DNA from: Flammeovirga pectinis
GTDB taxonomy: Bacteria; Bacteroidota; Bacteroidia; Cytophagales; Flammeovirgaceae
Direction of reading: 5' to 3'
Length of the DNA: 64,000 nt
NCBI RefSeq assembly: GCF_003970675.1
Contig: NZ_CP034563.1
Coordinates: 1,183,501-1,247,500, forward strand
Made by a program: the position numbers and the translations under genes. Below, one piece after another: positions 9,198 to 18,113 of the stretch. Position 1 is the stretch's first letter, and each line of letters begins with the position of its first letter. The notes beneath the pieces are model-generated. The model made no database searches, was not told where the DNA came from, and saw only the letters and a list, made by a program, of their open reading frames with translations.

Positions 9198-10187
9198 CTA
9201 TTTGTGGTCTGTTCTATATTTATTTGGAGCGTCTCCTATATATTTTTTAAAGGCGTAAGAAAAGTGAGAAGCATGCTGGTATCCCACCCGATCAGAAATT
9301 ATAGAAATTGGGAGACAAGAAGAGGACAACAAAATTTTTGCTTGGTGCATTCTTTTCTTGTTCGCATATTCAAAAATTGTTTCTTTAAAAACATCTTTAA
9401 AACGCTTTTTTAGGTACGATTCATTCATACCAATCATTTTTGCCAATTCAGGGATTGAATAATGGATATTGATATTCTCTGTAATTATTCTTTTTACCTT
9501 AATTAGTTTTTCATCTTTCCCTTCCTCCAATTCTTCTAATACCATAAAGGTTTCTAACACCTCTGTAATCAGCTCTAATACTTTAGCATTGATGTATAAT
9601 AAGGCACATTCACCTTGTTTTTTATTGAGCTGTATTTCGGTTAAAATTTTATTTATATTCTCATTTACTTTAAAAGGTCTATTTAATTTTCCACCATCTA
9701 TATTAAAAAAGTAGTGGAGTAACTCGTCTATTGATAATTTGATTAATGGTAGTTCGAAAAACTGTTTTTTTAAAGAAAACACGATTACTTCCACTTGTTC
9801 ATTATTTAAAAACTGATATTCAGATTTTGTATTACTTCTTATATAAGCTACTTCTGTTCTTAATAATGTTTCTTTCTTAGTATTTACATTTAATTTTAAT
9901 CCGTCTTTCTTTAAACTGAATAATAGAAAGACTTCATCTTCGTTGGTGTCTAACACAAAATTTATTGATTCTCGTGCTTCTATTGATATACTATATATCT
10001 CATAAGATTGATTACTAATTATATTAAAGTTTCCATTAATGTTTGGGTTCTTCCAAACCCTATTTTCAAAAGTTGATGTATTCTTTCTTTCAATTTTAAT
10101 AGTATTACTAAGATTAAACAGAGAGGCTGAAAGTGTATTTACAAAAGCAATATCTTGCTCCATTACTGAGATAATTTGTTGTTTCAA
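9198..10187 (-). CDS. AraC-family transcriptional regulator (PchR/YbtA-like)
   Basis: A 329-residue regulator. The C-terminal about 100 residues form the double helix-turn-helix of the AraC family: first helix pair around 'ELAKMIGMNESYLKKRFKD', second around 'ISDRVGYQHASHFSYAFKKY'. The N-terminal about 220 residues form a ligand-sensing domain without a recognised enzyme motif. Such PchR-like regulators bind the cognate ferrisiderophore and activate the receptor gene. This gene is first in the receptor operon and divergent from the biosynthesis operon, which fits that role. A TAnnTTTG element and a Fur-like palindrome lie immediately upstream. Confidence 0.88.
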   Translation of the reverse strand: MKQQIISVMEQDIAFVNTLSASLFNLSNTIKIERKNTSTFENRVWKNPNINGNFNIISNQSYEIYSISIEARESINFVLDTNEDEVFLLFSLKKDGLKLNVNTKKETLLRTEVAYIRSNTKSEYQFLNNEQVEVIVFSLKKQFFELPLIKLSIDELLHYFFNIDGGKLNRPFKVNENINKILTEIQLNKKQGECALLYINAKVLELITEVLETFMVLEELEEGKDEKLIKVKRIITENINIHYSIPELAKMIGMNESYLKKRFKDVFKETIFEYANKKRMHQAKILLSSSCLPISIISDRVGYQHASHFSYAFKKYIGDAPNKYRTDHK

Positions 10188-10203
10188 TAGTTATTTTGTG
10201 ATA

Positions 10204-10211
10204 CAAACATA
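10204..10211 (-). promoter_or_regulatory. Bacteroidota -7 promoter element for the uptake operon
   Basis: On the minus strand the sequence reads TATGTTTG, a perfect match to the Bacteroidota -7 consensus TAnnTTTG, 17 bases upstream of the regulator ATG. No clear TTG at -33 is present. That would fit a promoter needing activation by the AraC protein. Confidence 0.5.
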
Positions 10212-10215
10212 AATC

Positions 10216-10238
10216 TTATTTAGATTGATTAAAAATAA
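10216..10238. promoter_or_regulatory. Candidate Fur box before the siderophore uptake operon
   Basis: A 23-base imperfect palindrome with outer arms TTATTT and AAATAA and a core GATTGATTA, just upstream of the minus-strand -7 element. It has the same length, spacing and outer sequence as the better palindrome at 10434-10456. Ten of the twelve non-central pairs would need to match for perfect quality; here three pairs are mismatched. A Fur-type repressor bound here would block the promoter. This is inference from sequence symmetry and context. Confidence 0.55.
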
Positions 10239-10433
10239 AAGAGAGTTATTAAAGCAATAACAATATTTGCACTTATATGATACATATATTCATTTATATA
10301 CTATTTAAACACCATATAATAGTACTTATCAAATACTACTATTGATTACACTAATTATAGAATACCGTTTTTCGTAATTATTATTTCTGATATCGATAGT
10401 TTTAGTCCCTTTAATCACCCAATCTTTGTAGTG

Positions 10434-10456
10434 TTATTTAAAATCATTCTAAATAA
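10434..10456. promoter_or_regulatory. Candidate Fur box before the siderophore biosynthesis operon
   Basis: A 23-base palindrome: arms TTATTTA (10434-10440) and TAAATAA (10450-10456) around a core AAATCATTC. Only one symmetric pair is mismatched, and it contains the 7-1-7 layout (TTAAAAT-C-ATTCTAA) typical of Fur-family operators. It begins about six bases after AATCTTTG (10421-10428), a near-consensus -7 element, and ends 27 bases before the decarboxylase ATG, so it would overlap the transcription start. Iron-dependent repression is the expected effect. Confidence 0.65.
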
Positions 10457-10483
10457 AACACTCAACTTTAAATACTACTCAGA

Positions 10484-12019
10484 ATGGTAAAGAAACTATT
10501 TATTGACGACAACAACATGAACACCACACAAGAACAATTGGACTTGTCTGATTTGTTCAACCACGATAAAGACAGTATTGATAAATACAAAAAAGGAATT
10601 AATACTGCCACAGAGAATGTACTCTCCTTTTTACATAATAGAACACAACCTTTTAGTGGAGTTGCACACGAGGAACTTCAGAAAGTAGTGGATAAGATTG
10701 ATTTTAAAGAAGCACCAACTTCTTCGCACCTTGTTTTTGAAGAATTACAAGAGATCTATCTAAAACATGCGGTTGCATTCCATTTACCCAAATATATTGC
10801 ACATCTAAATTGCCCAATTGTAATACCCTCTTTAATTGGAGAACAAATTCTTTCGGCAATAAATTCTTCTTTAGATACTTGGGATCAGAGTGCTGGAGGT
10901 ACATTAATAGAGCAAAAACTGATTGATTGGACCGGGCAACAAATTGGATACCCTACGCCAGATGGTGTTTTTACAAGTGGAGGAACACAATCTAACCTTA
11001 TGGCAATTCTCTTAATGAGAGATTCTTTTTACCAAAAAAAGCAACAGTATGATGTAACAAAATTTGGGGTAAACACCGACAAAGGTAAGTTGAAAATCTT
11101 TTGTTCAGAATGTAGTCACTTTAGCGTTAAAAAAAGTGCCGCCTTACTTGGCTTAGGAGAAGATGCCGTAATAAGTATTCCTGTTGATGATAATTTTAAA
11201 ATGGATTGCGAAGCATTAGAGTCTGCTATTCTTAAAGAATTTATTGATGGCAATTGCCCTATTGGTGTAGTTGCAACTGCAGGAACAACAGATTATGGTA
11301 GTATTGATCCGTTAAAAAGTATTGGGGTAATTACAGAAAGGTACCAGTTGTGGTTTCATGTAGACGCAGCAGTTGGTGGAGGTTTATTACTTTCCAACGA
11401 ACACAAATACTTGTTAGATGGAATAGAAAAATCAGATTCTACTACAATAGATTACCATAAAACTTATTTCCAAACGGTTAGTTGCAGTGGCTTTATTGTA
11501 AAAGAACCTCATAATCTAAATTTAATAAGCCATCATGCAGAATACTTAAATCCAAAAGCATGTAAAGATGCTGGTGTACCTAACCAAGTAGATAAATCAT
11601 TACAAACAACTAAAAGGTTTGATGCTCTAAAACTGTGGTTAACTTTTAGGCTTATGGGTACTGAAAAGCTAGGAAGCTATTATGATCAAACACTTGCTTT
11701 AACTAAGGTAGCAGCAGATTGTATTCAAAATAGAAAAGACTTTGAACTGCTCAACCCACCTTCTTTACATTGTCTTGTTTTTAGGTTTGCTCCTATCAAT
11801 TTAAATGCTGATCAATTAAATCAGTTAAATATTCTTATACGTAAAAAGTTATTTTCTAACGGACAAGCTGTTGTTGCAGGTACAAAATTTAAGGGTAATA
11901 ACTACTTAAAATTTACCATTTTAAACCCAACAATGAGTAAAGAAAATTTTGAAGAAATCTTATCTATTCTCGCAATGATTGGTGAACAATTATTAGAAGA
12001 AGAAAAACAATTTATATAA
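10484..12019 (+). CDS. PLP-dependent (lysine/ornithine/diaminobutyrate-type) decarboxylase of siderophore synthesis
   Basis: A 511-residue group II decarboxylase, fold type I, like DesA and diaminobutyrate decarboxylases. The PLP-binding segment is HVDAAVGGG (His292, Asp294) and the cofactor lysine is Lys326 in DYHKTYFQT; 'TSGGTQSNLMAI' is the phosphate-binding loop. In this operon it should supply the diamine (cadaverine from lysine, less likely putrescine) for N-hydroxylation. Exact substrate choice cannot be read from sequence. It is first of six co-directional genes, with 13 bases to the next. The start at 10484 is taken as given; a second in-frame ATG at 10517 would remove 11 residues and is equally possible, since no Shine-Dalgarno decides. 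Confidence 0.9.
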   Translation: MVKKLFIDDNNMNTTQEQLDLSDLFNHDKDSIDKYKKGINTATENVLSFLHNRTQPFSGVAHEELQKVVDKIDFKEAPTSSHLVFEELQEIYLKHAVAFHLPKYIAHLNCPIVIPSLIGEQILSAINSSLDTWDQSAGGTLIEQKLIDWTGQQIGYPTPDGVFTSGGTQSNLMAILLMRDSFYQKKQQYDVTKFGVNTDKGKLKIFCSECSHFSVKKSAALLGLGEDAVISIPVDDNFKMDCEALESAILKEFIDGNCPIGVVATAGTTDYGSIDPLKSIGVITERYQLWFHVDAAVGGGLLLSNEHKYLLDGIEKSDSTTIDYHKTYFQTVSCSGFIVKEPHNLNLISHHAEYLNPKACKDAGVPNQVDKSLQTTKRFDALKLWLTFRLMGTEKLGSYYDQTLALTKVAADCIQNRKDFELLNPPSLHCLVFRFAPINLNADQLNQLNILIRKKLFSNGQAVVAGTKFKGNNYLKFTILNPTMSKENFEEILSILAMIGEQLLEEEKQFI

Positions 12020-12032
12020 ACACATTACTACA

Positions 12033-13349
12033 ATGCAAGAAAAAATATATGATATTATTGGCGTGGGAATTGGCCCTTTCAATCTAGGTTTAGCGTGTTT
12101 AACAGCCCCTATTGAAGAACTTGATTGCTTATTTTTAGATCAAAGAGATAAATTTAATTGGCACCCTGGTCTACTATTAGAAGACACCACCTTACAAGTG
12201 CCTTTTATGTCTGACCTTGTTACTTTGGCAGACCCAACAAGTCCCTATTCTTTTTTAAACTATATAAAACAAAAAGGCAAAATCTACTCTTTTTATATTA
12301 AAGAAGATTTCTTGTTATTAAGAAACGAATACAACCAATATTGCCAATGGGTTATAGCACAATTAGACAATCTTATATTTTCTAAAACAGTAGATATGAT
12401 TTGCTACAATGAAGATGAAGACTTGTTTTATATTTCTTGTATTACAGGAAATGACCAAGAGCACGAAACATTTATAAGCAGAAAAATTGTATTAGGAACA
12501 GGTACATCTCCCCATGTTCCTACTGCCTTAAAAAGCTTGGGAAAGAATATAATTCATACGTCTCAATATTTACCTAACAAAAGGAAACTTCAAGAAAAAA
12601 AAGCCATTACAGTTGTAGGTAGTGGACAAAGTGCTGCAGAAGTTTTTAATGATCTTTTAGTTGATATTGATACGCATAAGTATACTTTAAACTGGATTAC
12701 TAGATCGCACAGGTTTTTCCCGATGGAATATACCAAGCTTACTTTAGAAATGACATCTCCAGAATATGTTGATTATTTCTACTCCTTACCTCTTTCTAAA
12801 AGAGAGGCACTTTTACAAGAACAAAAACATTTATACAAAGGCATTAATTCTAATCTAATTAATGGGATTTTTGATACTATTTATGCAAAAAAACTCACCT
12901 CACCGATTAATGTAAATCTAAGAACAAGTTCTAGAGTAGCCTCTGCTTCTGTAACTGCTAATGGTATAGAGTTAATTGTAGAGCAGCAAGAACAAGGTAA
13001 GAAATACAGGCATTCTACAGAAGCTGTAATAATGGCCACAGGTTACAGATACAAGAATCCATTCTTTATGGAAGGTCTCCGTAGATACATTCAATACGAT
13101 GAGAAAGACAGACCACAAGCCAATAGAAATTATACTATTGATAAGAGTGCAGACAAAATTTTTGTTCAAAACGTAGAACTTTATACACACGGTTTTGTTA
13201 CACCAGATTTAGGTATGGCTTGTTATAGAAACTCTTATATAATTAAAGAGATAACAGGTAAAGAATACTATCCTATTGAAGAGAAAATTGCCTTCCAACA
13301 ATTTGACGTTACTGAAGAAGAAGAGGTAATTGAAGAAAGTATAATCTAA
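12033..13349 (+). CDS. FAD/NADPH-dependent amine N-hydroxylase (IucD/AlcA/DesB family)
   Basis: A 438-residue flavin monooxygenase that N-hydroxylates lysine, ornithine or a diamine, the committed step of hydroxamate siderophore synthesis. The FAD site GVGIGPFN is at residues 10-17, followed by the family's 'FNWHPGLLLE' stretch. The NADPH site VVGSGQS is near 194-200, and the late ATGYRYKNP motif closes the FAD pocket. Length matches IucD and AlcA. With a decarboxylase directly upstream, the substrate is probably free cadaverine or putrescine rather than the amino acid. The next gene begins one base after its stop, indicating translational coupling. Confidence 0.93.
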   Translation: MQEKIYDIIGVGIGPFNLGLACLTAPIEELDCLFLDQRDKFNWHPGLLLEDTTLQVPFMSDLVTLADPTSPYSFLNYIKQKGKIYSFYIKEDFLLLRNEYNQYCQWVIAQLDNLIFSKTVDMICYNEDEDLFYISCITGNDQEHETFISRKIVLGTGTSPHVPTALKSLGKNIIHTSQYLPNKRKLQEKKAITVVGSGQSAAEVFNDLLVDIDTHKYTLNWITRSHRFFPMEYTKLTLEMTSPEYVDYFYSLPLSKREALLQEQKHLYKGINSNLINGIFDTIYAKKLTSPINVNLRTSSRVASASVTANGIELIVEQQEQGKKYRHSTEAVIMATGYRYKNPFFMEGLRRYIQYDEKDRPQANRNYTIDKSADKIFVQNVELYTHGFVTPDLGMACYRNSYIIKEITGKEYYPIEEKIAFQQFDVTEEEEVIEESII

Positions 13350-13350
13350 G

Positions 13351-14535
13351 ATGAATACAAAAATTTTATTGATGTTTATGACATTAATCGCCGTGGTAAG
13401 CGATACGATGTTACACCCTTTCTTCCCTCAGTTTTTTGGTGAAAGGTTTAATATGTGGCAACCTGAACATGTTGGGTATTATTTAGCTGCATCTTGCTTA
13501 GTAATAATGATCTCCTTTCCTTTTTGGGCACGTGTACAGAAGAAAGTAAATTTATTTACACTTCTAATATTTACGCAATGCCTTGCTGGTATCCTATGTA
13601 TAGGAATGTACTGGGTACAAGAACTGTATATGTTCTGGATATGTGCCATGAGTATGCTCTTCTTTAAAGGAAGTTACTTATTGATCTACCCCTATATAAT
13701 GCGTTTAAGTACAGAAGAGAAACACAGTACATCAATTAGTATTTTATCTGTAATTGTACATTTAGGGGCAATTGTAGGTGCATTTATTGGAGGTGGAATA
13801 GTTGATTATTTAAATACGGGTTATATTTTTATCATTATGGCCTTAGGTGATGCATTTCAATTCCTGATGTGTATTTATATAAAATTTATCCGCAAACATT
13901 CTGTAAAAAAGGAAAAAATTGAACAGACTCCTACTCCATTTTTTAGAATTAAAACACCCATTCTAAAAATAGGATTAATTACAATGCTCCTTTATTTCAG
14001 CACCTTTTTTATACGTCCTTTCTTCTCTATTTATTGGGAAGCAATATCACAGTATAATCATAAGCTTGTATCGGGATTTGTCTATTCAATCCCTGCCTTA
14101 GTTGGTTTATTTGCATTATGGTTTACACATAAATACAAATCGGACAAACCGTATAACGTTAAAATTATTAATGCCTTTGTATTAGGTAGTATAGGTATTG
14201 GTTTACAAGGTGTAGGAGTTGATTACATTGTTTTTATAGGACGCATTATTTATGGTTGGGCCGTATTCCAACTCTATGTTCAGTTTGATGTAGTTGCCTT
14301 TAAATTCAGTACACCAGATGAGTATGCTACAGATTATAGTCGTATCCATTTACTACAAAATTTTGGCGTATTGACCTCCTCAATAATAGCAGGTTATACC
14401 GTAGATAAAATATCTCTTACTGCTCCATTTTGGTGTTCCGTTATAGGTTTCTGTATTACGTTATTTATTTTTTATAGAAGTTTTAAAACAGAAACTTCAC
14501 AAGAACAAAACACTTCATTACATACTTCAACATGA
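13351..14535 (+). CDS. MFS transporter, probable siderophore exporter
   Basis: A 394-residue major facilitator protein with about twelve hydrophobic helices. An acidic 'SDTMLHPFFPQFFGE' stretch follows helix 1, and the central loop (about residues 180-200) is Lys-rich. Its place between the hydroxylase and the acyltransferase in a tightly packed operon suggests export of the finished siderophore (compare AlcS and similar exporters); import of the ferrisiderophore across the inner membrane is the alternative. The last four bases overlap the start of the next gene (ATGA). Confidence 0.87.
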   Translation: MNTKILLMFMTLIAVVSDTMLHPFFPQFFGERFNMWQPEHVGYYLAASCLVIMISFPFWARVQKKVNLFTLLIFTQCLAGILCIGMYWVQELYMFWICAMSMLFFKGSYLLIYPYIMRLSTEEKHSTSISILSVIVHLGAIVGAFIGGGIVDYLNTGYIFIIMALGDAFQFLMCIYIKFIRKHSVKKEKIEQTPTPFFRIKTPILKIGLITMLLYFSTFFIRPFFSIYWEAISQYNHKLVSGFVYSIPALVGLFALWFTHKYKSDKPYNVKIINAFVLGSIGIGLQGVGVDYIVFIGRIIYGWAVFQLYVQFDVVAFKFSTPDEYATDYSRIHLLQNFGVLTSSIIAGYTVDKISLTAPFWCSVIGFCITLFIFYRSFKTETSQEQNTSLHTST

Positions 14536-15158
14536 AAACTTTACAACAAACATTACCTTTCGATAGTAACTTTTGGGAAACCAAAGCAGAAGAAAGTCTA
14601 TACATTACAAGAGATATTGGCGTGATGTCTTTAGAACCTTTTGATTTAGACAATGATGTAGAACTACTTCATAATTGGGTAAATTTACCCTATGCAAAAT
14701 ATTGGCAGTTAGAAAATAGTAGTGTAGAATTAGTTTACAGTACTTATAAAGAGATCGTTGAGAACCAAAGCACTTGTATATTTTGGGGGAAAGTCAATAA
14801 TCAGAAAGCATTTTTAGTAGAGTTTTATTATGCGCCTAAAGACAGAGTTAGTAACTACTATACTGCACTAAAAGGAGATTATGGTTTTCATATTCTTACC
14901 GCTCCAAAAAAGACAAGTATTCCTAATTTTACTACTCACATTTTCTCTTACGTTATTAACTTTTTGTTCGATTCTGATGAAGTTAATCGGATTGTTGTAG
15001 AACCTGATGTTGCGAATGAGAAGATACATATTCGAAATAAAAAGGCTGGTTTTAAATATAAAAAGATAATTGAGTTCCCTGAAAAGAATGCCTATTTAGC
15101 CTTCTGTACAAGAGCAGATTTTAGGAGCTCTGCCATTCATCAATTGCAAACAAAATAG
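14532..15158 (+). CDS. Siderophore acyltransferase, GNAT fold (IucB/AlcB/DesC-like)
   Basis: A 208-residue GNAT enzyme of the IucB/AlcB group. The substrate-binding 'LLHNWVNLPYAKYWQ' segment (residues about 38-55) and the late 'VVEPDVANEKIH' motif are family features. It should transfer an acyl group, probably succinyl for a self-condensing siderophore or acetyl for an end cap, from CoA to the N-hydroxylated amine. Its product is the substrate of the synthetase encoded 13 bases downstream. The start overlaps the end of the MFS gene by four bases. Confidence 0.88.
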   Translation: MKTLQQTLPFDSNFWETKAEESLYITRDIGVMSLEPFDLDNDVELLHNWVNLPYAKYWQLENSSVELVYSTYKEIVENQSTCIFWGKVNNQKAFLVEFYYAPKDRVSNYYTALKGDYGFHILTAPKKTSIPNFTTHIFSYVINFLFDSDEVNRIVVEPDVANEKIHIRNKKAGFKYKKIIEFPEKNAYLAFCTRADFRSSAIHQLQTK

Positions 15159-15171
15159 TCTTTGATACTTT

Positions 15172-16986
15172 ATGAATAGTGATATAAAAAATCAAGAAGC
15201 TGTCAATCATTTTGATGCTTCTTTATGGAATAAAGTCAATGCTTTATTTCTTCGCAAAGCTATAAGTGAGTTCTCACACGAAAAATTGATTACACCTCAA
15301 TTAACCAAGATCAATGATGAATTTAATGATTTTACAATTGAGCTAGATAATCAAATCAGTTACTTTTTTAGTGCACGTGTTTTGCCTTTGGAACATTGGT
15401 GGATCGACCTCACATCAATTAGAAAAGAACAAAATGAGACGGCAGCACCTCTATCTATCATTGAATTTATTTTTGAGGTAAATCATCTACTAAAAATTCC
15501 TACAGATATGCTCCCAACTTACTTAGAGGAGTTGTCTAACACCCTCTATGGAGCAATCTATAAACTGAAGAAAAATACGATTACAGCAGATGAATTAGCA
15601 AAATCAGATTTTCAAACAATAGAAAAAAATATGTTTGAAGGACATCCCTGCTTTATTGCGAATAATGGTAGAATTGGGTTTAATGCAGATGACTATCAAA
15701 AATTTGCTCCAGAAGCATCGAATGGTTTTAAAGTTCTGTGGGTAGCTGGTCATAAATCTAAAACAAGTTTTACAAGCATTGATTCTCTAAATTATACTGC
15801 TATTATCACGCAAGAGTTAGGAGAAGAGCAACATACTGTTTATCAAAACACCATAAAAGGTCTAGGGTTAAATCCAGATGATTTTTACATTTTCCCGATG
15901 CACCCTTGGCAATGGCAAAATAAGTTGTCGTTTATTTTTGCAGATGATATTACCAATCAAAAACTAATTTTATTAGGAGAAGGAAAGGACACTTATCAGC
16001 CTCAGCAATCTATCCGAACGCTTTACAACAAAAGTGAAGAAGATAAATACTATGTAAAAACAGGTTTATCTATACAGAATATGGGTTTTATGCGTGGTCT
16101 CTCTCCCTATTATATGCAAACTACTCCAGGCATTACGTCTTGGATAACTGCCCTACTTAAAGAGGATAATTATTTGCAAAAACAGTGCTTTTCTATGCTT
16201 GGTGAGGTAGCTACAATTGGCTATAGAAATGTGAATTTTGAGCCATTAGGAAGAACAAACGCTTACAATAAAATGGTAGCTGTTTTATGGAGAGAAACCC
16301 CTCAACAATTTTTACAGAAAGAAGAAAAAGCAGTAACAATGGCTTCTTTATTACATATTGATGGAGAGGGTAACGCTTTGCTTAAAGCTTTTATTGATTC
16401 GTCTTGGTTGAATGTAGACCAATGGATTAAAAACTATTTAGATGCCTACTTAAAACCTTTGTTGCATTGTTTTTATGCTTATGATTTAGCCTTTATGCCA
16501 CACGGTGAAAACATTATTCTGAAAATGAAAAATAATGTCCCTTTTGGTATCTTTATGAAAGATATAACAGAAGAAGTTGTTGTTTTTAAAGAAGATAAAA
16601 ACTATTCCTCTGCAGTAAAAAGGTTAGTTGTAAATGCAAGTAATGACGTTAAATCACTTACTATTTTTACAGATGTATTTGATTGTTATTTTAGATTTCT
16701 TTCTCAAATTTTAGAAGAACACTGTAATTTCCATCACCTTGATTTTTGGGAATTAGTAAGTCAATCAATTAAAGAATACCAAAACGAACACCCACAATTC
16801 AGCTCTAAATTTACAGAATGTGATCTTTTTGCTGATGATTTTATACTTTCCTGTTTAAACCGTCTTCAACTCCAAAACAATAAACAAATGGTCGATCTCG
16901 CAGACCCTGTAAATCGTTTACAGTTTATTGGAACAATCAAAAATCCTATTGCAAAATTTAAGACCGTTTTAAATGAATTCAACTAG
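15172..16986 (+). CDS. NRPS-independent siderophore synthetase, IucA/IucC family
   Basis: A 604-residue ATP-dependent amide ligase that activates a carboxylate as acyl-adenylate and joins it to the N-hydroxy amine. Family motifs are seen in order: 'GHPCFIANNGRIGF' (about 160), 'PMHPWQWQ' (about 242-249), the ATP-binding 'SIRTLYN' (about 285), 'KTGLSIQNMGFMRGLSP' (about 300) and 'MPHGENIILKM' (about 440-455). A single synthetase together with a succinyl-type acyltransferase and a diamine supply is the minimal set for bisucaberin, desferrioxamine or alcaligin, made by oligomerisation and often macrocyclisation. Its end overlaps the next gene by 14 bases. Confidence 0.94.
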   Translation: MNSDIKNQEAVNHFDASLWNKVNALFLRKAISEFSHEKLITPQLTKINDEFNDFTIELDNQISYFFSARVLPLEHWWIDLTSIRKEQNETAAPLSIIEFIFEVNHLLKIPTDMLPTYLEELSNTLYGAIYKLKKNTITADELAKSDFQTIEKNMFEGHPCFIANNGRIGFNADDYQKFAPEASNGFKVLWVAGHKSKTSFTSIDSLNYTAIITQELGEEQHTVYQNTIKGLGLNPDDFYIFPMHPWQWQNKLSFIFADDITNQKLILLGEGKDTYQPQQSIRTLYNKSEEDKYYVKTGLSIQNMGFMRGLSPYYMQTTPGITSWITALLKEDNYLQKQCFSMLGEVATIGYRNVNFEPLGRTNAYNKMVAVLWRETPQQFLQKEEKAVTMASLLHIDGEGNALLKAFIDSSWLNVDQWIKNYLDAYLKPLLHCFYAYDLAFMPHGENIILKMKNNVPFGIFMKDITEEVVVFKEDKNYSSAVKRLVVNASNDVKSLTIFTDVFDCYFRFLSQILEEHCNFHHLDFWELVSQSIKEYQNEHPQFSSKFTECDLFADDFILSCLNRLQLQNNKQMVDLADPVNRLQFIGTIKNPIAKFKTVLNEFN

Positions 16987-18049
16987 ATATAATACTTTAG
17001 ATGTACTAAGAGGAAGTAGTGTTTTATTCTTAATTCCACTTCACTGCATGATGATGTACGCCACACCAGAAACATGGAAGAACTCTATATTAGGCGAACT
17101 TATGCTAATAGCTGAAAGAGGCACACCTGTGTTTTTAATTGTAATGGGTTTTTCTTTTGTGTTTTCAAAACGACAATCTGCAAAAGCTGTATTAAAAAGA
17201 GGGGTTAAAATTTTAGCTGTAGGGTATCTATTAAATACACTAAAATTTGTTGTCCCTATGCTTACTGGTATACTACCTATCAATTTAATTGAAGCACATG
17301 GTCTAGGACAAACTGAAATTTTAAGTACTATTCTCCACTTTTTCTTATTAGGTGATATACTACAATTAGCAGGTGTGTCTTTACTAATTATGGGTGTTCT
17401 TACTCCTCTTTTACAAAATAAATTCAATGTACTTTTATTAGGATTATTTATAATTGGCACAGCTAAACTTGTAAGCGGTTTTACTTTAAATATTGTGGGA
17501 GTAGATTATGTATTAGATCTTTTATGGAGTAATACATACAATGTGTACTTCCCTGTTTTTCCGTGGATGTCTTTTATTTTATTTGGACGTTTTTTAGGTA
17601 TGCTTTATAAAGAGAATAGCACATCTATTAAAAGGTACAACCAATTAGTTCTTTTTTATGCTTTAGGAATAATTGGACTTGGAATGCTACTTTGTGTAGT
17701 AGATTACAATTATCACTTTGGAGATTATTACCACCTAGGACCGGGTGGAACGTTATTACTTTTAGGTGTAAATATGTTGTTTTTAAGTATCGTACCTCTT
17801 ATTGAGAAATTTATACCACAACAGGTAAATCAGTTACTTCGTTTTACCAGTAAAAACGTTACCTCTTTTTACATTATTCAATGGATAATTATAGATTGGG
17901 GTATGGGAATATTTGGTTTTGCACAATTAAATCAATTTCAAATCTTATTAATTATACCATTTTACACGCTGCTTACTTTTATCATATTAAAGTTTAAAAA
18001 TAATTATTGGCAGGTCGCATCAGAAAGAGAATTAAAGAGAAGTTTATAA
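16973..18049 (+). CDS. Membrane acyltransferase-like protein (DUF1624/HGSNAT type) ending the siderophore operon
   Basis: A 358-residue polytopic membrane protein with about ten helices. The N-terminus 'LDVLRGSSVLFLIPLH' (Arg13, His24) and the later 'FPVFPWMSFILFGRFLG' fit the DUF1624/heparan-alpha-glucosaminide N-acetyltransferase catalytic family, which moves acyl groups across or at a membrane. The start lies 14 bases inside the synthetase gene, so the two are translationally coupled and its job probably belongs to the siderophore. I infer tailoring (acylation) or help in export; no such gene is part of the classic desferrioxamine or bisucaberin sets. An acyltransferase-3-like protein is the alternative reading. 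A strong terminator follows. Confidence 0.78.
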   Translation: MNSTRYNTLDVLRGSSVLFLIPLHCMMMYATPETWKNSILGELMLIAERGTPVFLIVMGFSFVFSKRQSAKAVLKRGVKILAVGYLLNTLKFVVPMLTGILPINLIEAHGLGQTEILSTILHFFLLGDILQLAGVSLLIMGVLTPLLQNKFNVLLLGLFIIGTAKLVSGFTLNIVGVDYVLDLLWSNTYNVYFPVFPWMSFILFGRFLGMLYKENSTSIKRYNQLVLFYALGIIGLGMLLCVVDYNYHFGDYYHLGPGGTLLLLGVNMLFLSIVPLIEKFIPQQVNQLLRFTSKNVTSFYIIQWIIIDWGMGIFGFAQLNQFQILLIIPFYTLLTFIILKFKNNYWQVASERELKRSL

Positions 18050-18069
18050 GAGTAATTGATAGTATAATT

Positions 18070-18105
18070 AAGCACCTAATCATTAAATAATAAGATTAGG
18101 TGCTT
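18070..18105. terminator. Bidirectional terminator of the siderophore operon and the MscS gene
   Basis: Perfect 12-bp stem: AAGCACCTAATC (18070-18081) and GATTAGGTGCTT (18094-18105) with a 12-base AT loop. A T-rich tail follows on the plus strand. It sits in the 64-base gap between two convergent genes. Confidence 0.9.
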
Positions 18106-18113
18106 TTCTATTT

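Noticed and set aside
10318-10343. Inverted repeat AATAGTA / TACTATT between the divergent arms
   Set aside because: Short arms with 12-base spacing in AT-rich DNA; it might be an AraC site, but nothing supports that beyond position.
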